Source of the DNA: Streptomyces tendae
Lineage (GTDB): Bacteria > Actinomycetota > Actinomycetes > Streptomycetales > Streptomycetaceae
Direction of reading: 5' to 3'
NCBI RefSeq assembly: GCF_014650435.1
Contig: NZ_BMUY01000007.1
Span: forward strand, 62,001 to 126,000
Length of the DNA stretch: 64,000 bases
Positions 37,976-46,794 of this stretch are shown piece by piece (position 1 is the first letter of the stretch; every line of letters begins with the position of its first letter). The position numbers were made by a program, and so were the translations under genes. Under the pieces are notes generated by a model. The model was not told the DNA's origin. It worked only from the letters and a program-made list of their open reading frames with translations, and made no database searches.

Positions 37976-38650
37976 ATGCGTCTCCTGCTAGTCAGGCACG
38001 GTCAGACTCCGTCCAACCTCAAGCACCTCCTGGACACCGCCGAGCCGGGCCCCGGTCTGACCGCCCTCGGCCAGGAACAGGCGGCGGCGCTGCCCGACGC
38101 ACTGGCGTCGGAGCGGATCGACGCGCTGTACGCCTCGACGCTGGTGCGCACGCAGCTGACCGCGGCCCCCCTCGCCGCGGCGAGGGGCCTGGAGGTGCGG
38201 GTCCGGGCCGGTATCCGGGAGCTGACCGCGGGCGACCTGGAGATGCGCGGCGACGACGAGGCGGCACACACCTACATGCACACCGCCTTCGCCTGGTCCG
38301 CAGGGGACGTACGGCTCCGCATGCCCGGCGGCGAGAACGGGGTGGAGGCACTCGCCCGTTTCGACGCCGTCGTCGCCGAGGCCCACGAGAGCGGAGCCCG
38401 GACCGCGGCGCTGGTCAGCCACGGCGCCGCGATCCGCATGTGGGTCGCGGCGCGCGCCGACAACGTGGACGTCGCCTACGCCGCGCAGCATCCCCTGGCG
38501 AACACCGGGATCGTCGTCCTCTCCGGTTCGCCCGAAGAAGGATGGCGAGCGCTGCTCTGGGAGGGCGAGTCGCTGGGGCCCCTGCCCGTCACGCCGGGCC
38601 CCAACGATCCCACGGGCACTACCGTGCCGCCGTTCAGTCCAGGGGAGTGA
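37976..38650 (+). CDS. Histidine phosphatase (phosphoglycerate-mutase-like) family protein
   Basis: 224-aa enzyme with the RHG motif at the start (LLLVRHGQTPSNLKHLLD; phosphohistidine), Arg in ALYASTLVRTQLTAAPLA, Glu in IRELTAGDLEMRG and the second His in ALVSHGAAIRMW. Hydrolyses phosphate esters of sugars or small molecules. ATG 37976 is about 10 nt after GGAAGG. Its 3' end overlaps the convergent phosphoesterase gene by 17 bp. Confidence 0.88.
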   Translation: MRLLLVRHGQTPSNLKHLLDTAEPGPGLTALGQEQAAALPDALASERIDALYASTLVRTQLTAAPLAAARGLEVRVRAGIRELTAGDLEMRGDDEAAHTYMHTAFAWSAGDVRLRMPGGENGVEALARFDAVVAEAHESGARTAALVSHGAAIRMWVAARADNVDVAYAAQHPLANTGIVVLSGSPEEGWRALLWEGESLGPLPVTPGPNDPTGTTVPPFSPGE

Positions 38651-40523
38651 GGAACTCCCGCACCGGCAGCGGACGCCCGACGATCCGGGTGTCGCCCATC
38701 CAGCCGTAGAAGCCCTGGCCGAACCGTTCGTCGAACTGCGTGCCGCCCAGGACGAAGGGTTTGCCGAGGGTGGCGATGCCGGTCGACGGCTGGGTGGGAT
38801 TGCGGGCGATCTTCGATCCGTCCACGTACATCACCGTGCGGCGGCCGTCGTTGACGACGGCGATGTGCATCCAGCGCCCGACCGGCACCGCATGGCTCCA
38901 CGACGTGGGGTCGGCGTCCTGGCGGTGCGGGTAGACCACGAACTGGAGGAACCGCTCGGGGGAGAGGTTGAGGCTGCACGTCGGCTCCAGCGGGGACCAG
39001 CCCGTCGTCTTGCCCGCGTCGCCGTTGCGGCCCTCCCAGCTGAGGATGCCCATCCAGTCGTGGTTGCCCTCGAACGGCTCGGGCAGCCGCACGAAGGTCT
39101 CGATGGTGTAGCCGCGCGGGAACTTCTCGCTGTTCAGGGCCGCCCCGTCGGCGGTGGTGAGGACGGCTCCGCGGTCGGGCCCCTGACCGCCGTCGAAGCG
39201 GAGGCTGGCGTGCGCGGGCTGACCGCGGTGGTGGTCCTGCGACCAGGTGAGCGCGTCGGCGCCGCTGGCGTGCAGCCGGCGCACCGTCAGGTCGTTGCCG
39301 CGGCCGGTGAGGTCCCTGACCACGGTGCCGTCGGCCAGCGGTGCGCCCGGCCGCTGGGCCGCGTCGGTTCCGGCGGCGTCGAAGCGCCAGTAGGCGAGCG
39401 TGCCGCGCGGCATCACCGCCCGGGCGGGCCGGGGCTTCGGCACGGGCCTGGGGGCGAAGCCGGCGAACCGCTCGTCGAAGTCGATGTCGAGCGTGAACCG
39501 GTCTGCGGGGCCGGTGAGTTCGAGTGTCTCGGCCGCCAGCGGGGAACGTGACTCGGGGTCGCGGGCGAGGAACCAGGGTGAGAACGTCTCCACGTCGACG
39601 ACCCCGCGCACCAGGTCGAAGCCGTAGGTGCGGATCATTCCCGCGCCGCCGTAGTAGCGGTCCTGGTAGTTGGTGATGTGGACGTGCACGTCGTGCCCGG
39701 CGTCGTTGGTCAGCACCGTGCGCCCGGGCGGCCAGTAGTGCCCGCCGAGTGCCAGGAAGATCTGGTCGTTGCCCTTGATCAGGCCGTCCCACAGGCGTCG
39801 GCCGTGGTCGGACAGCACGGCCTCGCCGTCGTCACCGGACCAGGCGATGTCGTGCGTGGTCAGCACCGCCGGCAGCGTCGGGTGCCGGTCGAGCACCCCC
39901 TGCGCCCACGCCAGGCCCCGGTCGGAGATCCGCCAGTCCAGGGCGAGCACCAGCCACTGCCGGCCGCCGGCCCGCAGCACGTGGTAGCTGTTGTAGCCGT
40001 CGGGCGAGGCACCGCCGAACGTCGGCATGGACCGGTAGCGGTCGGGCCCGAACGCGGAGAGGTAGGCGGAGTCGCCCCGCTGGTTGTCGGTGGACGACGG
40101 GATGTCGTGGTTGCCCGCGAGCACGCTGTACGGCACTCGGCCGTGCAGGACGCGGAATGTGTCGGCCGCGAGCCCGATCTCGTCCTCCGTACCGTGCTCG
40201 GTCACGTCGCCGAGGTGCGTCATGAACGCGATGTTGGCCGCGGCCCGTTCGCCGACCAGGTGGCGGAACGTCGCCCGCAGCGGGGCGGGGTCGGCGCTGT
40301 CGGCGTCGAACAGGTACTGGGTGTCGGGCAGCACCGCCAGCGCGAACCGCGGACTGTCGGCGTCGAACCGGCCGCCGGACCGCCCGGCCGCCTCGGCCGC
40401 TGCGGCCGGGCCGTTGGCCGTACCGGCGACCACGGCACCGGCGGCGGGTACGGCCACCGCCGCCCGCAACAACACGCGTCTGTCGGGATGACGGCGACCA
40501 CTGCTCTGTCCCTCTGTACTCAT
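38634..40523 (-). CDS. Tat-exported metallophosphoesterase with LamG/concanavalin-like domain
   Basis: 629-aa secreted phosphoesterase. Twin-Arg signal RRHPDRRVLLRAAVAVPAAGAVVAG. Calcineurin-like domain at ~60-330: VLPDTQYLF (first metal), MTHLGDVTEHG (GDxxE/H), LAGNHDIPSS (GNHD), TTHDIAW, ALGGHYWPPGR. Residues ~375-625 form a LamG-like jelly roll (TLAYWRFDAAG, FPRGYTIETFVRLPEPFEGNHDWMGILSWEG, HIAVVNDGRRTVMYVDG, VLGGTQFDERFGQGFYGWMGDTRIVGRPL), which could bind a sugar or surface. ATG 40523 starts the basic region. Its stop overlaps the previous gene by 17 bp, tail to tail. Confidence 0.9.
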   Translation of the reverse strand: MSTEGQSSGRRHPDRRVLLRAAVAVPAAGAVVAGTANGPAAAAEAAGRSGGRFDADSPRFALAVLPDTQYLFDADSADPAPLRATFRHLVGERAAANIAFMTHLGDVTEHGTEDEIGLAADTFRVLHGRVPYSVLAGNHDIPSSTDNQRGDSAYLSAFGPDRYRSMPTFGGASPDGYNSYHVLRAGGRQWLVLALDWRISDRGLAWAQGVLDRHPTLPAVLTTHDIAWSGDDGEAVLSDHGRRLWDGLIKGNDQIFLALGGHYWPPGRTVLTNDAGHDVHVHITNYQDRYYGGAGMIRTYGFDLVRGVVDVETFSPWFLARDPESRSPLAAETLELTGPADRFTLDIDFDERFAGFAPRPVPKPRPARAVMPRGTLAYWRFDAAGTDAAQRPGAPLADGTVVRDLTGRGNDLTVRRLHASGADALTWSQDHHRGQPAHASLRFDGGQGPDRGAVLTTADGAALNSEKFPRGYTIETFVRLPEPFEGNHDWMGILSWEGRNGDAGKTTGWSPLEPTCSLNLSPERFLQFVVYPHRQDADPTSWSHAVPVGRWMHIAVVNDGRRTVMYVDGSKIARNPTQPSTGIATLGKPFVLGGTQFDERFGQGFYGWMGDTRIVGRPLPVREFLTPLD

Positions 40524-40756
40524 CGGGGCTCCACGGACCGGGTGACGGATGGGGATCAGCCCGCATGCTGCTCACCCGCGCCGACCGCCCGATGGCGCCG
40601 AGCTGAACGCCGCCTGCCCGGCCGACGACGGACGGAGGCTGCGCCCCGACCGGCCTTCGGGCCCGGTGACCTGGCCGGGCGTACAACCATTCGGTCCGTC
40701 GTGAGTCCTACGCGGTGAGGCGCATGGTGCGCCTGTTGCATCAGGAGGAACCGCAC

Positions 40757-42955
40757 GTGCCGCTGGCCCGATCGACCCGACGCACACTCGCCGTCGCCGT
40801 CACCACCGTCCTCACCGTCACCGGCGGTGCCCTGTCCGTGCCCGCCCCGGCCGCCCACGCGACAGTGACGGCCGACGCGGCGGCCGCCGACGCCGCCACC
40901 ATGCCCTTCCTGAAGGACGCGAGGCTGGTCGACGCCGGTCTGACCGGCTTCCTGACCGCGACCGACGGGTCCTTCGACAAGCGCTGGACGCGCTACACGG
41001 ACGGCCTCGGGAGCATCTACTCGAGCCGGACCCAGCTGCGCTCGACGCGGACGGCGGACTACCTGGTCTTCGTGGGCAGTGTCAGGATCCAGCAGCGCAA
41101 CCTCAAGACGTTGTCGTCGTCCGAGGTCTTCGTCGGGAACCTGCCCGGTGAACCCCGCTACGCCGGCTCGGCGGCGGACGCGGTCTTCACCACCGTCGAG
41201 GCGGACGGCGCCCTCACCCTGCGTCAGCACACCCACGGCCGGGAGGGCGCGCGGGCCGTCACCGGCCTCCCGGCCGGTGCGAAGGACCTCGCGGTCGCTC
41301 CGGGCACCCCGGACGACGCCCTGCTCACCTTCACCGACGGGACTCGGCAGAAGTGGGCTCTGATCGACCTCGCCACGGGCGCCGTCCACGAAGTGCACGA
41401 CCGCACCCCCGGCTCCGCCCGAGGGGACGTCGCCGTCTCCGACACGCACGTCGTGTGGACCGAGAACGACGACACGAACACCCCCGAGGTGTTCCTCCTG
41501 GACCGTGCCACCGACGTGGTCAGGCAGATCCCGATCGCCCACGCCCACGCGAGCGACCTCCAGGTGGGCCTGGTCGGCGACTGGGTCGTGCACGGGGAGG
41601 CCGGCGGCCTCACCAGCGGCGACGAGAACCCCTTGTACGCGGTGACCGCGTACGACCCGGCCACCGGCCGGTCGGTGAAGCTGCTCGACCACCTGACCTC
41701 GTCCGCCGCGGCTCCCGACGGCCTGTACGTGCGCGGCGGCAGCGTCGCCGGCGGCGAGGGCCTGTACAAGATCACCGCGGGTGCCGACGGGGCGCCCGTC
41801 GTCACCCGGGTGGCGAGCGCGGGAGCACCCACGAAGGTCGAGATCACCGGCAACTCCGTGCCCGCGGTCGTCGACCTCGACGAGAACGGCGGATCGACGC
41901 CCCTGCGCTGGGACCTGTCCCGGACCAGCGTGGACGTGCGGATCACGCTCCGCCACGTACGGACCGGGAAGGCCCTCGTCGTCACCGAGACCCATCCCTC
42001 CACCCCGTCCGTCACGCTGGACTGGGACGGCGGACACATCGGCGACGGGTTCGAGGCCGCCCCCAACGGCGCCTACACCTGGGAGGTCGTCGCCAGACCC
42101 CTCAACGGCATCGGCCCGACCGCCACCGCCGAGGGGACCTTCACCGTCACCCGCAAGGCACAGCCGCACGACTTCAACGACAACGGAACCCCCGACGTGC
42201 TCACCCGGGACTCCGCGGGCCGGCTCTGGCGCAGCGACACCTACTTCAGTACCCGCATCAACGACGACGGACAGCTGACGGAGGGCGAGGACAAGGCCCT
42301 CGTCGGCGGCGGCTGGAACGTCTACGACCGTATCGAGGCCACCGGCGACCTCGGCGGGTCGTCAGTGGGCGACCTGGTCGCCCGCGACGCGTCCGGCGTC
42401 CTGTGGCTGTACCGGGGCGACGGCCGCGGCGGCTTCGCCACCCGGACCAGGGTTGGCGGCGGCTGGCAGGTCTACGACCGGATCACGGGCGGATCCGACG
42501 TGACCGGAGACGGCAGGAACGACCTCCTCGCCACCGACCGCTCCGGTGTTCTGTGGCTCTACCCCGGCACCGGCAACGCCACCACCCCCTTCTCGGCCCG
42601 CAAGAGGGTCGGCGGCGGCTGGGGCGTCTACAACGACCTGACGGCCGTCGGGAACATCGGGGGAGCGGCGGCCGGGGACCTGATCGCCCGGGACAAGGAC
42701 GGTGTCCTGTGGCTCTACCTGGGCAAGGGCGACGGCACGTTCGCGTCCCGTTCGCGGATCGGCGGCGGATGGGGGCCGTACACCCACCTCGTCGCCGTCG
42801 GCGACGCCGACCGCGACGGCAGGAACGACCTCGTCGCCTTCAGCCCGACGGGCAACTACCTCTACCGGGGCACGGGCGCGTGGAGGTCCCCGTTCCTCGG
42901 CCGCCAGGTCATGGGTCTGGACAGCCCGGGCAGCGCCCAGCAGCCCGTCGTCTGA
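40757..42955 (+). CDS. Secreted protein with C-terminal FG-GAP/VCBS-type repeats
   Basis: 732-aa exported protein. Sec signal at ~1-40 (RSTRRTLAVAVTTVLTVTGGAL, APAAHA). Residues ~45-350 look like a TolB-like propeller or binding domain; ~390-470 an Ig-like domain (VTLDWDGGHIGDGF, GAYTWEV). From ~475 there are at least four repeats of ~45 aa of the form VGGGW-x-VYD-x6-GD-x10-GDL-x-ARD-x-SGVLWLY-x-G (at ~520, 570, 620, 675). Such repeats form Ca-binding propellers found in Streptomyces surface proteins. GTG 40757 has AGGAGG 8 nt upstream. No catalytic motif is seen. Confidence 0.85.
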   Translation: MPLARSTRRTLAVAVTTVLTVTGGALSVPAPAAHATVTADAAAADAATMPFLKDARLVDAGLTGFLTATDGSFDKRWTRYTDGLGSIYSSRTQLRSTRTADYLVFVGSVRIQQRNLKTLSSSEVFVGNLPGEPRYAGSAADAVFTTVEADGALTLRQHTHGREGARAVTGLPAGAKDLAVAPGTPDDALLTFTDGTRQKWALIDLATGAVHEVHDRTPGSARGDVAVSDTHVVWTENDDTNTPEVFLLDRATDVVRQIPIAHAHASDLQVGLVGDWVVHGEAGGLTSGDENPLYAVTAYDPATGRSVKLLDHLTSSAAAPDGLYVRGGSVAGGEGLYKITAGADGAPVVTRVASAGAPTKVEITGNSVPAVVDLDENGGSTPLRWDLSRTSVDVRITLRHVRTGKALVVTETHPSTPSVTLDWDGGHIGDGFEAAPNGAYTWEVVARPLNGIGPTATAEGTFTVTRKAQPHDFNDNGTPDVLTRDSAGRLWRSDTYFSTRINDDGQLTEGEDKALVGGGWNVYDRIEATGDLGGSSVGDLVARDASGVLWLYRGDGRGGFATRTRVGGGWQVYDRITGGSDVTGDGRNDLLATDRSGVLWLYPGTGNATTPFSARKRVGGGWGVYNDLTAVGNIGGAAAGDLIARDKDGVLWLYLGKGDGTFASRSRIGGGWGPYTHLVAVGDADRDGRNDLVAFSPTGNYLYRGTGAWRSPFLGRQVMGLDSPGSAQQPVV

Positions 42956-43105
42956 CCCGGCGGGGTACGGGCGCGGTCGGGAACAGCGGAGCCGGCCCGT
43001 GCTGTTGCAAGGTCGGGGGACCGGCGCCCGTTCCCGGGACCGCCGCGCCCCGCCGTACCCCGCCGTTCTCGGAGCGAGACGTATGTCCGCAGGAGGATTC
43101 TTCCC

Positions 43106-43939
43106 ATGACGAACCGACCCCTGACGCTCATGGCCGTGCACGCCCATCCCGACGACGAGGCCACCGGAACGGGTGGAGTCCTGGCCCGGTACGCGGCCGA
43201 GGGCGTCCGCACGGTACTCGTGACCTGTACCGACGGCGGTTGCGGTGACGGGCCGGGGGGTGTCAAGCCGGGCGACCCGGGTCACGATCCGGCGGCCGTC
43301 GCCCTGATGCGCCGTCAGGAACTCGAGGAGAGCTGCGAGGTCCTGAAGATCAGTGATCTGGAGATGCTGGACTACGCCGACTCCGGAATGGCCGGCTGGC
43401 CGAGCAACGACGCCCCCGGGTCCTTCTGGCGGACCCCGGTGGAGGAGGGTGCCGCGAGGCTCGCGGAACTCATGCGGCACTACCGGCCCGATGTGGTCGT
43501 CACCTATGACGAGAACGGCTTCTACGGACACCCCGACCACATCCAGGCCCACCGCATCACGATGGCGGCTCTGGAGATGACGGCGCTGACGCCGAAGGTG
43601 TACTGGACGACGGCGCCCCGCTCGATGATGGCGCGCTTCGGCGAGGTGATGCGCGAGTTCGAGCCGGACATGCCGGAGCCGGACCCCGCCGAGGCCGCCG
43701 CGATGGCCGAGATCGGGCTCCCCGACGACGAGATCACCACCTGGGTCGACACCACCGCGTTCAGCGGGCAGAAGTTCGACGCACTGGCCGCGCACGCCAG
43801 TCAGGGCGAGAACATCTTCTTCCTCAGGATGGGCAAGGAGAGGTTCGGCGAGCTGATGGGCATGGAGACGTTCGTACGGGTCCGGGACACCACCGGCGCG
43901 CCCCTGCCGGAGCAGGACCTGTTCGCCGGACTGCGCTGA
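43106..43939 (+). CDS. PIG-L/LmbE-family deacetylase
   Basis: 277-aa zinc deacetylase of the LmbE family, which removes acetyl or amide groups from N-acetylglucosaminyl-type substrates, including mycothiol precursors and conjugates (MshB, Mca). Metal motif LMAVHAHPDDEATGTGG (AHPDDE) and second site YDENGFYGHPDHIQAH (HPDH). Length and motifs fit a Mca-like branch, but mshB or mca identity is not proven. GGAGG lies 9 nt before ATG 43106. An 8-codon reading frame (MSAGGFFP, 43083-43109) overlaps its start by ATGA. Confidence 0.88.
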   Translation: MTNRPLTLMAVHAHPDDEATGTGGVLARYAAEGVRTVLVTCTDGGCGDGPGGVKPGDPGHDPAAVALMRRQELEESCEVLKISDLEMLDYADSGMAGWPSNDAPGSFWRTPVEEGAARLAELMRHYRPDVVVTYDENGFYGHPDHIQAHRITMAALEMTALTPKVYWTTAPRSMMARFGEVMREFEPDMPEPDPAEAAAMAEIGLPDDEITTWVDTTAFSGQKFDALAAHASQGENIFFLRMGKERFGELMGMETFVRVRDTTGAPLPEQDLFAGLR

Positions 43940-43940
43940 C

Positions 43941-43959
43941 CCGCCGGGTCGACCGGCGG
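43941..43959 (+). terminator. Terminator hairpin 1 after deacetylase gene
   Basis: CCGCCGG, loop GTCGA, CCGGCGG starts 1 nt after the stop codon at 43939. Confidence 0.55.
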
Positions 43960-43962
43960 CCA

Positions 43963-43997
43963 GGGGCCGGGTGTGCCGTCGCGGCGCACCCGGCCCC
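43963..43997. terminator. Strong bidirectional terminator
   Basis: Two 16-base arms, 43963-43978 (GGGGCCGGGTGTGCCG) and 43982-43997, pair with one G-U wobble around the loop TCG. It lies between the convergent deacetylase and TetR genes and is one of the strongest hairpins in the window. Confidence 0.75.
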
Positions 43998-44053
43998 TCG
44001 TCGTTTCGCGGTCCGGGCGGGCGCTGTGCGGATCCGGATCCCGGCGCCGCCGC

Positions 44054-44620
44054 TCAGGTTTCAGCGAGGGCGGCCCGCAGCCGCCCGGTCGCCGCGTCCA
44101 GGCAGCTGCCGAAGCTCGTCCGCCCCTCGGCCTCGGTCCACTGCCGGAAGGCGTGGCCGAAGGCCACTGCGGCGAGCTGTGCGACCAGTTCGGCCGTGTC
44201 GGCCTCCACCCGCCGTTGGACCAGGGCGTCGCGGAGCGCCCGGGTGACCGCGGCCGCCTTCGTCCGTTCGCGTTCCTGCAGTTCGGGGCTGGCATCGATG
44301 ACCGCCCGGCGCTCAGCCACGTCCTGCACCTGCTCCAGGAGCTGGGCGCCGACGCGGGACATCGCGTCGAGAACGGCGGTGAGCGGAGCCGCGTCCGGGT
44401 CCGCGGCCAGGACGGCCTCGGCCAGTGCCGGGGGCAGGCGCTCCGAGCCGCCGAACAGGACCTCGCGCTTGTCGGGGAAGTAGCGGAAGTAGGAGCGCCG
44501 GGTGAGTCCGGCCCGCTCGGCGATGTCGGTGACCGTCACGTTGTCGTACCCGTGCTCCAGGTAGAGCTCCAGAGCCGCCCGTTTCAGGCGCTGCTCGGCA
44601 CCCGGATCCCATCTGGCCAT
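44054..44620 (-). CDS. TetR-family regulator beside saccharopine-dehydrogenase-like gene
   Basis: 188-aa TetR-family repressor: HTH QRLKRAALELYLEHGYDNVTVTDIAERAGLTRRSYFRYFPDKREVLF, then AAVIDASPELQERERTKAAAV in the helical domain. ATG 44620 has no strong ribosome site. Divergent from the gene at 44740 with a 119-bp gap holding TAGCCT (44663-44668) as a possible -10 and TGTGTC-rich repeats, so it probably controls that gene and itself. Confidence 0.86.
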   Translation of the reverse strand: MARWDPGAEQRLKRAALELYLEHGYDNVTVTDIAERAGLTRRSYFRYFPDKREVLFGGSERLPPALAEAVLAADPDAAPLTAVLDAMSRVGAQLLEQVQDVAERRAVIDASPELQERERTKAAAVTRALRDALVQRRVEADTAELVAQLAAVAFGHAFRQWTEAEGRTSFGSCLDAATGRLRAALAET

Positions 44621-44739
44621 GGGCCGACCCTAACAGGTGATGTCTCGCTGTGTCGTCGGTGCTAGCCTGAACTCATGGCACAGTGTGTCATCACTGGGGT
44701 CCGCCCCCGGTGCCATCCGGAGCAGGCAGGGACGCAGAC

Positions 44740-45882
44740 ATGACCGACACCGGCGGGGCAAGCGCAACGACCAGCGGGACGACGGGCGGGGCGACGAACG
44801 GGAACAGGACGAACGACGAGGTGTGGATCGTCGGGGCGACCGGCCGTGTGGGCCGGCGCGTGGCCGCGCGACTGGCCGCACGGGGGCTGACGGTCGTACC
44901 GGTCGGACGCAGCCGGGAGCGGATGGCCGCCGCCGGTGCGGAGGCCGGTCTCCCCGCGGACGCGAAGGTCGTCGTCGCCGACTCGGCGGAGCGCATCGCG
45001 GAGGAGGTCGTCCGCGGACGCCCGCGGGTGGTGGTGAACACGATGGGCGACTACGCCACCACCGCACCGCTGATCGCCCGAGCCTGCATGTCGGGCGGCG
45101 GCCACTACGTCGACCAGGCCAACGACGTGGGCGCCGTGGAAGGGCTGCTCGCCCTGCGCGACGAGGCGGAACGGGCGGGCAGCGTCCTGGTCACCGGCGC
45201 CGGATTCGGGGTGCTGGCGACGGAGGCCGTGGTGGCGAAGCTGTGCGAGGAGCGCCCCGCGCCGCACCGGGTACGGGTCGACTCCGTGGCCTCGGTGGCC
45301 GTCGAGGCGGGTGCGCTGGGCACCGCCCTCGCGACCGGCATCGTGGACGCGCTCGTCGCGGGCGGGCGGCGGTACGAGAACGGACGGCCGGTGCCCGCAC
45401 GGCTGGGCGCCGACCCCCGGCGACTCGCCTTCCCGGACGGGGCGTCGGCCAAGTCGGCAGGTGTCGCGTCCGGAGAGCTGGTCGCGGCGCACGCGGTCAG
45501 CGGAGCACCGTACGTCACCGCCACGTCTTCCCTCGCGCCGACCACTCCGCTCCTGCGTGCCCTGCTCCCGCTGCTGGGCCGTCTGCTGTCCGTCCCGGCG
45601 CTGCGGCGCCGTGCCGTGGCCAGGCTCGGCCGCGTCACGGCCAAGGCCGCACCCCGCCCGCGCGAGCACTCCTGGGGACACGCCGTCGTGGAGTGGGCCG
45701 ACGGCACCCGGCGCGAGGGATGGCTGCGCGCCGGCGAGGGCATGGACTTCACGACGGAGGTCACCGTCACGGTCACCGAACTGCTGGCCCGTGGCGCCGG
45801 CGCACCGGGGGCCTGGACACCGGCGGCCGCCCTCGGCGCCGACCTGGCGACCACCGCCGGTGGCACCTTCGTACTGGACTGA
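44740..45882 (+). CDS. Saccharopine-dehydrogenase-like NAD(P)-binding protein
   Basis: 380-aa protein with a Rossmann fold of the saccharopine-dehydrogenase/trans-acting enoyl reductase type: VWIVGATGRVGRRVAARLAARGLTVVPVGRSRERM, NTMGDYATTAPLIARACMSGGGHYVDQAND, then VLVTGAGFGVLATEAVVA. Residues ~1-28 are a low-complexity Thr/Gly/Asn tail. Such proteins are usually membrane-associated oxidoreductases of unknown substrate. ATG 44740 is used; the ribosome site is weak. Divergent from TetR at 44620; the stop is 3 bp from the convergent esterase stop. Confidence 0.84.
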   Translation: MTDTGGASATTSGTTGGATNGNRTNDEVWIVGATGRVGRRVAARLAARGLTVVPVGRSRERMAAAGAEAGLPADAKVVVADSAERIAEEVVRGRPRVVVNTMGDYATTAPLIARACMSGGGHYVDQANDVGAVEGLLALRDEAERAGSVLVTGAGFGVLATEAVVAKLCEERPAPHRVRVDSVASVAVEAGALGTALATGIVDALVAGGRRYENGRPVPARLGADPRRLAFPDGASAKSAGVASGELVAAHAVSGAPYVTATSSLAPTTPLLRALLPLLGRLLSVPALRRRAVARLGRVTAKAAPRPREHSWGHAVVEWADGTRREGWLRAGEGMDFTTEVTVTVTELLARGAGAPGAWTPAAALGADLATTAGGTFVLD

Positions 45883-45885
45883 CGC

Positions 45886-46794
45886 TCACCGGTCCGAGGC
45901 GCCCCGCCGGGTGCGGCGCCTCGTGAACCGCAGTGACTGCTCGAAGACGTCCTCGACCGTGGCAGAAGGCAGGCCGTGCCAGCCGTGGTCCGCGCCGGGC
46001 ACGGTACGCAGGTGCACCGGTGCGCCGAGTTCGTCCAGCCGCGCCGCGAGATCCCGGCTGTGCGAGCACGCGACCATGCTGTCCTCCTCGCCGTGGACGA
46101 GGAGGAAGGCAGGCGCGCCCGGGTGGGCGTGCGCCAGGGGACTGGCCTCCCGTGCGAGGTCCGGACGGGCCGCCGGGGCTCCGCCCAGCAGCAGGGCCTC
46201 CGGCGTGGTGGACGCCCGCGGATCGTACGGGCCGCGTGCGGTGGTCAGATCGGCCGGCCCGTACCAGATCACGGCGGCGACGGGGGCCGGCCCGGTGTGC
46301 TGCGTGAGGGCCAGGAGGGAGGCCAGGTGGCCGCCCGCCGACTCACCCCACACCACCGTGCGCTCCATGTCCAGGTCCAGTTCGGCGGCGCGCAGGCCGA
46401 GCCAGCGCAGCGCGGCACGCAGGTCGTCGACGGGCGCGGGGAAGTGCGCTTCGCCGCTCAGCCGGTAGTCGGCGCAGGCCACGGCGACACCGGCCGCGGC
46501 GATCCGCGCGAACGGTCCGGGGTCCCAGTCCCGTGTCCGCATGCCCATGTCGTCGCGCCGGCCGCGCAGCCAGGCCCCGCCGTGCACGAAGAGCACCAGG
46601 GGAAGCGCCTCCCGGTCGGTGTTCTCGGGCAGCCACAGGTCCAGTTCCAGCGGCCGGCTTCCCGCGCGTTCGGCGAAGGGGACACCCCGCAGCACCCGGG
46701 TGCCCGACGCGCCGCGCGCCGCGGGAGGCAGGGGTGCGACGTCCGGGTGGGGCGCGGCGATGAGCTCCCGCAGGGGACGTTGTGCCGCGGTCAC
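45886..46794 (-). CDS. Alpha/beta hydrolase (BD-FAE/esterase type)
   Basis: 302-aa esterase. Oxyanion hole LVLFVHGGAWLRGRRDDMG (HGGAW), nucleophile VVWGESAGGHLASLLAL (GESAG), Asp in LVHGEEDSMVACSHS and His in GADHGWHGLPS. This set fits hormone-sensitive-lipase or BD-FAE feruloyl-esterase-like enzymes. No signal peptide. GTG 46794 overlaps the cupin stop (GTGA), so the two genes are cotranslated and probably act in one pathway, with the MarR at 47460 as regulator. Confidence 0.88.
   Translation of the reverse strand: MTAAQRPLRELIAAPHPDVAPLPPAARGASGTRVLRGVPFAERAGSRPLELDLWLPENTDREALPLVLFVHGGAWLRGRRDDMGMRTRDWDPGPFARIAAAGVAVACADYRLSGEAHFPAPVDDLRAALRWLGLRAAELDLDMERTVVWGESAGGHLASLLALTQHTGPAPVAAVIWYGPADLTTARGPYDPRASTTPEALLLGGAPAARPDLAREASPLAHAHPGAPAFLLVHGEEDSMVACSHSRDLAARLDELGAPVHLRTVPGADHGWHGLPSATVEDVFEQSLRFTRRRTRRGASDR

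Noticed and set aside
40715..40757. Earlier start for the VCBS-type secreted protein
   Set aside because: It would add MRRMVRLLHQEEPH in front of the signal peptide; AGGAGG lies inside this segment, placed correctly for GTG 40757.
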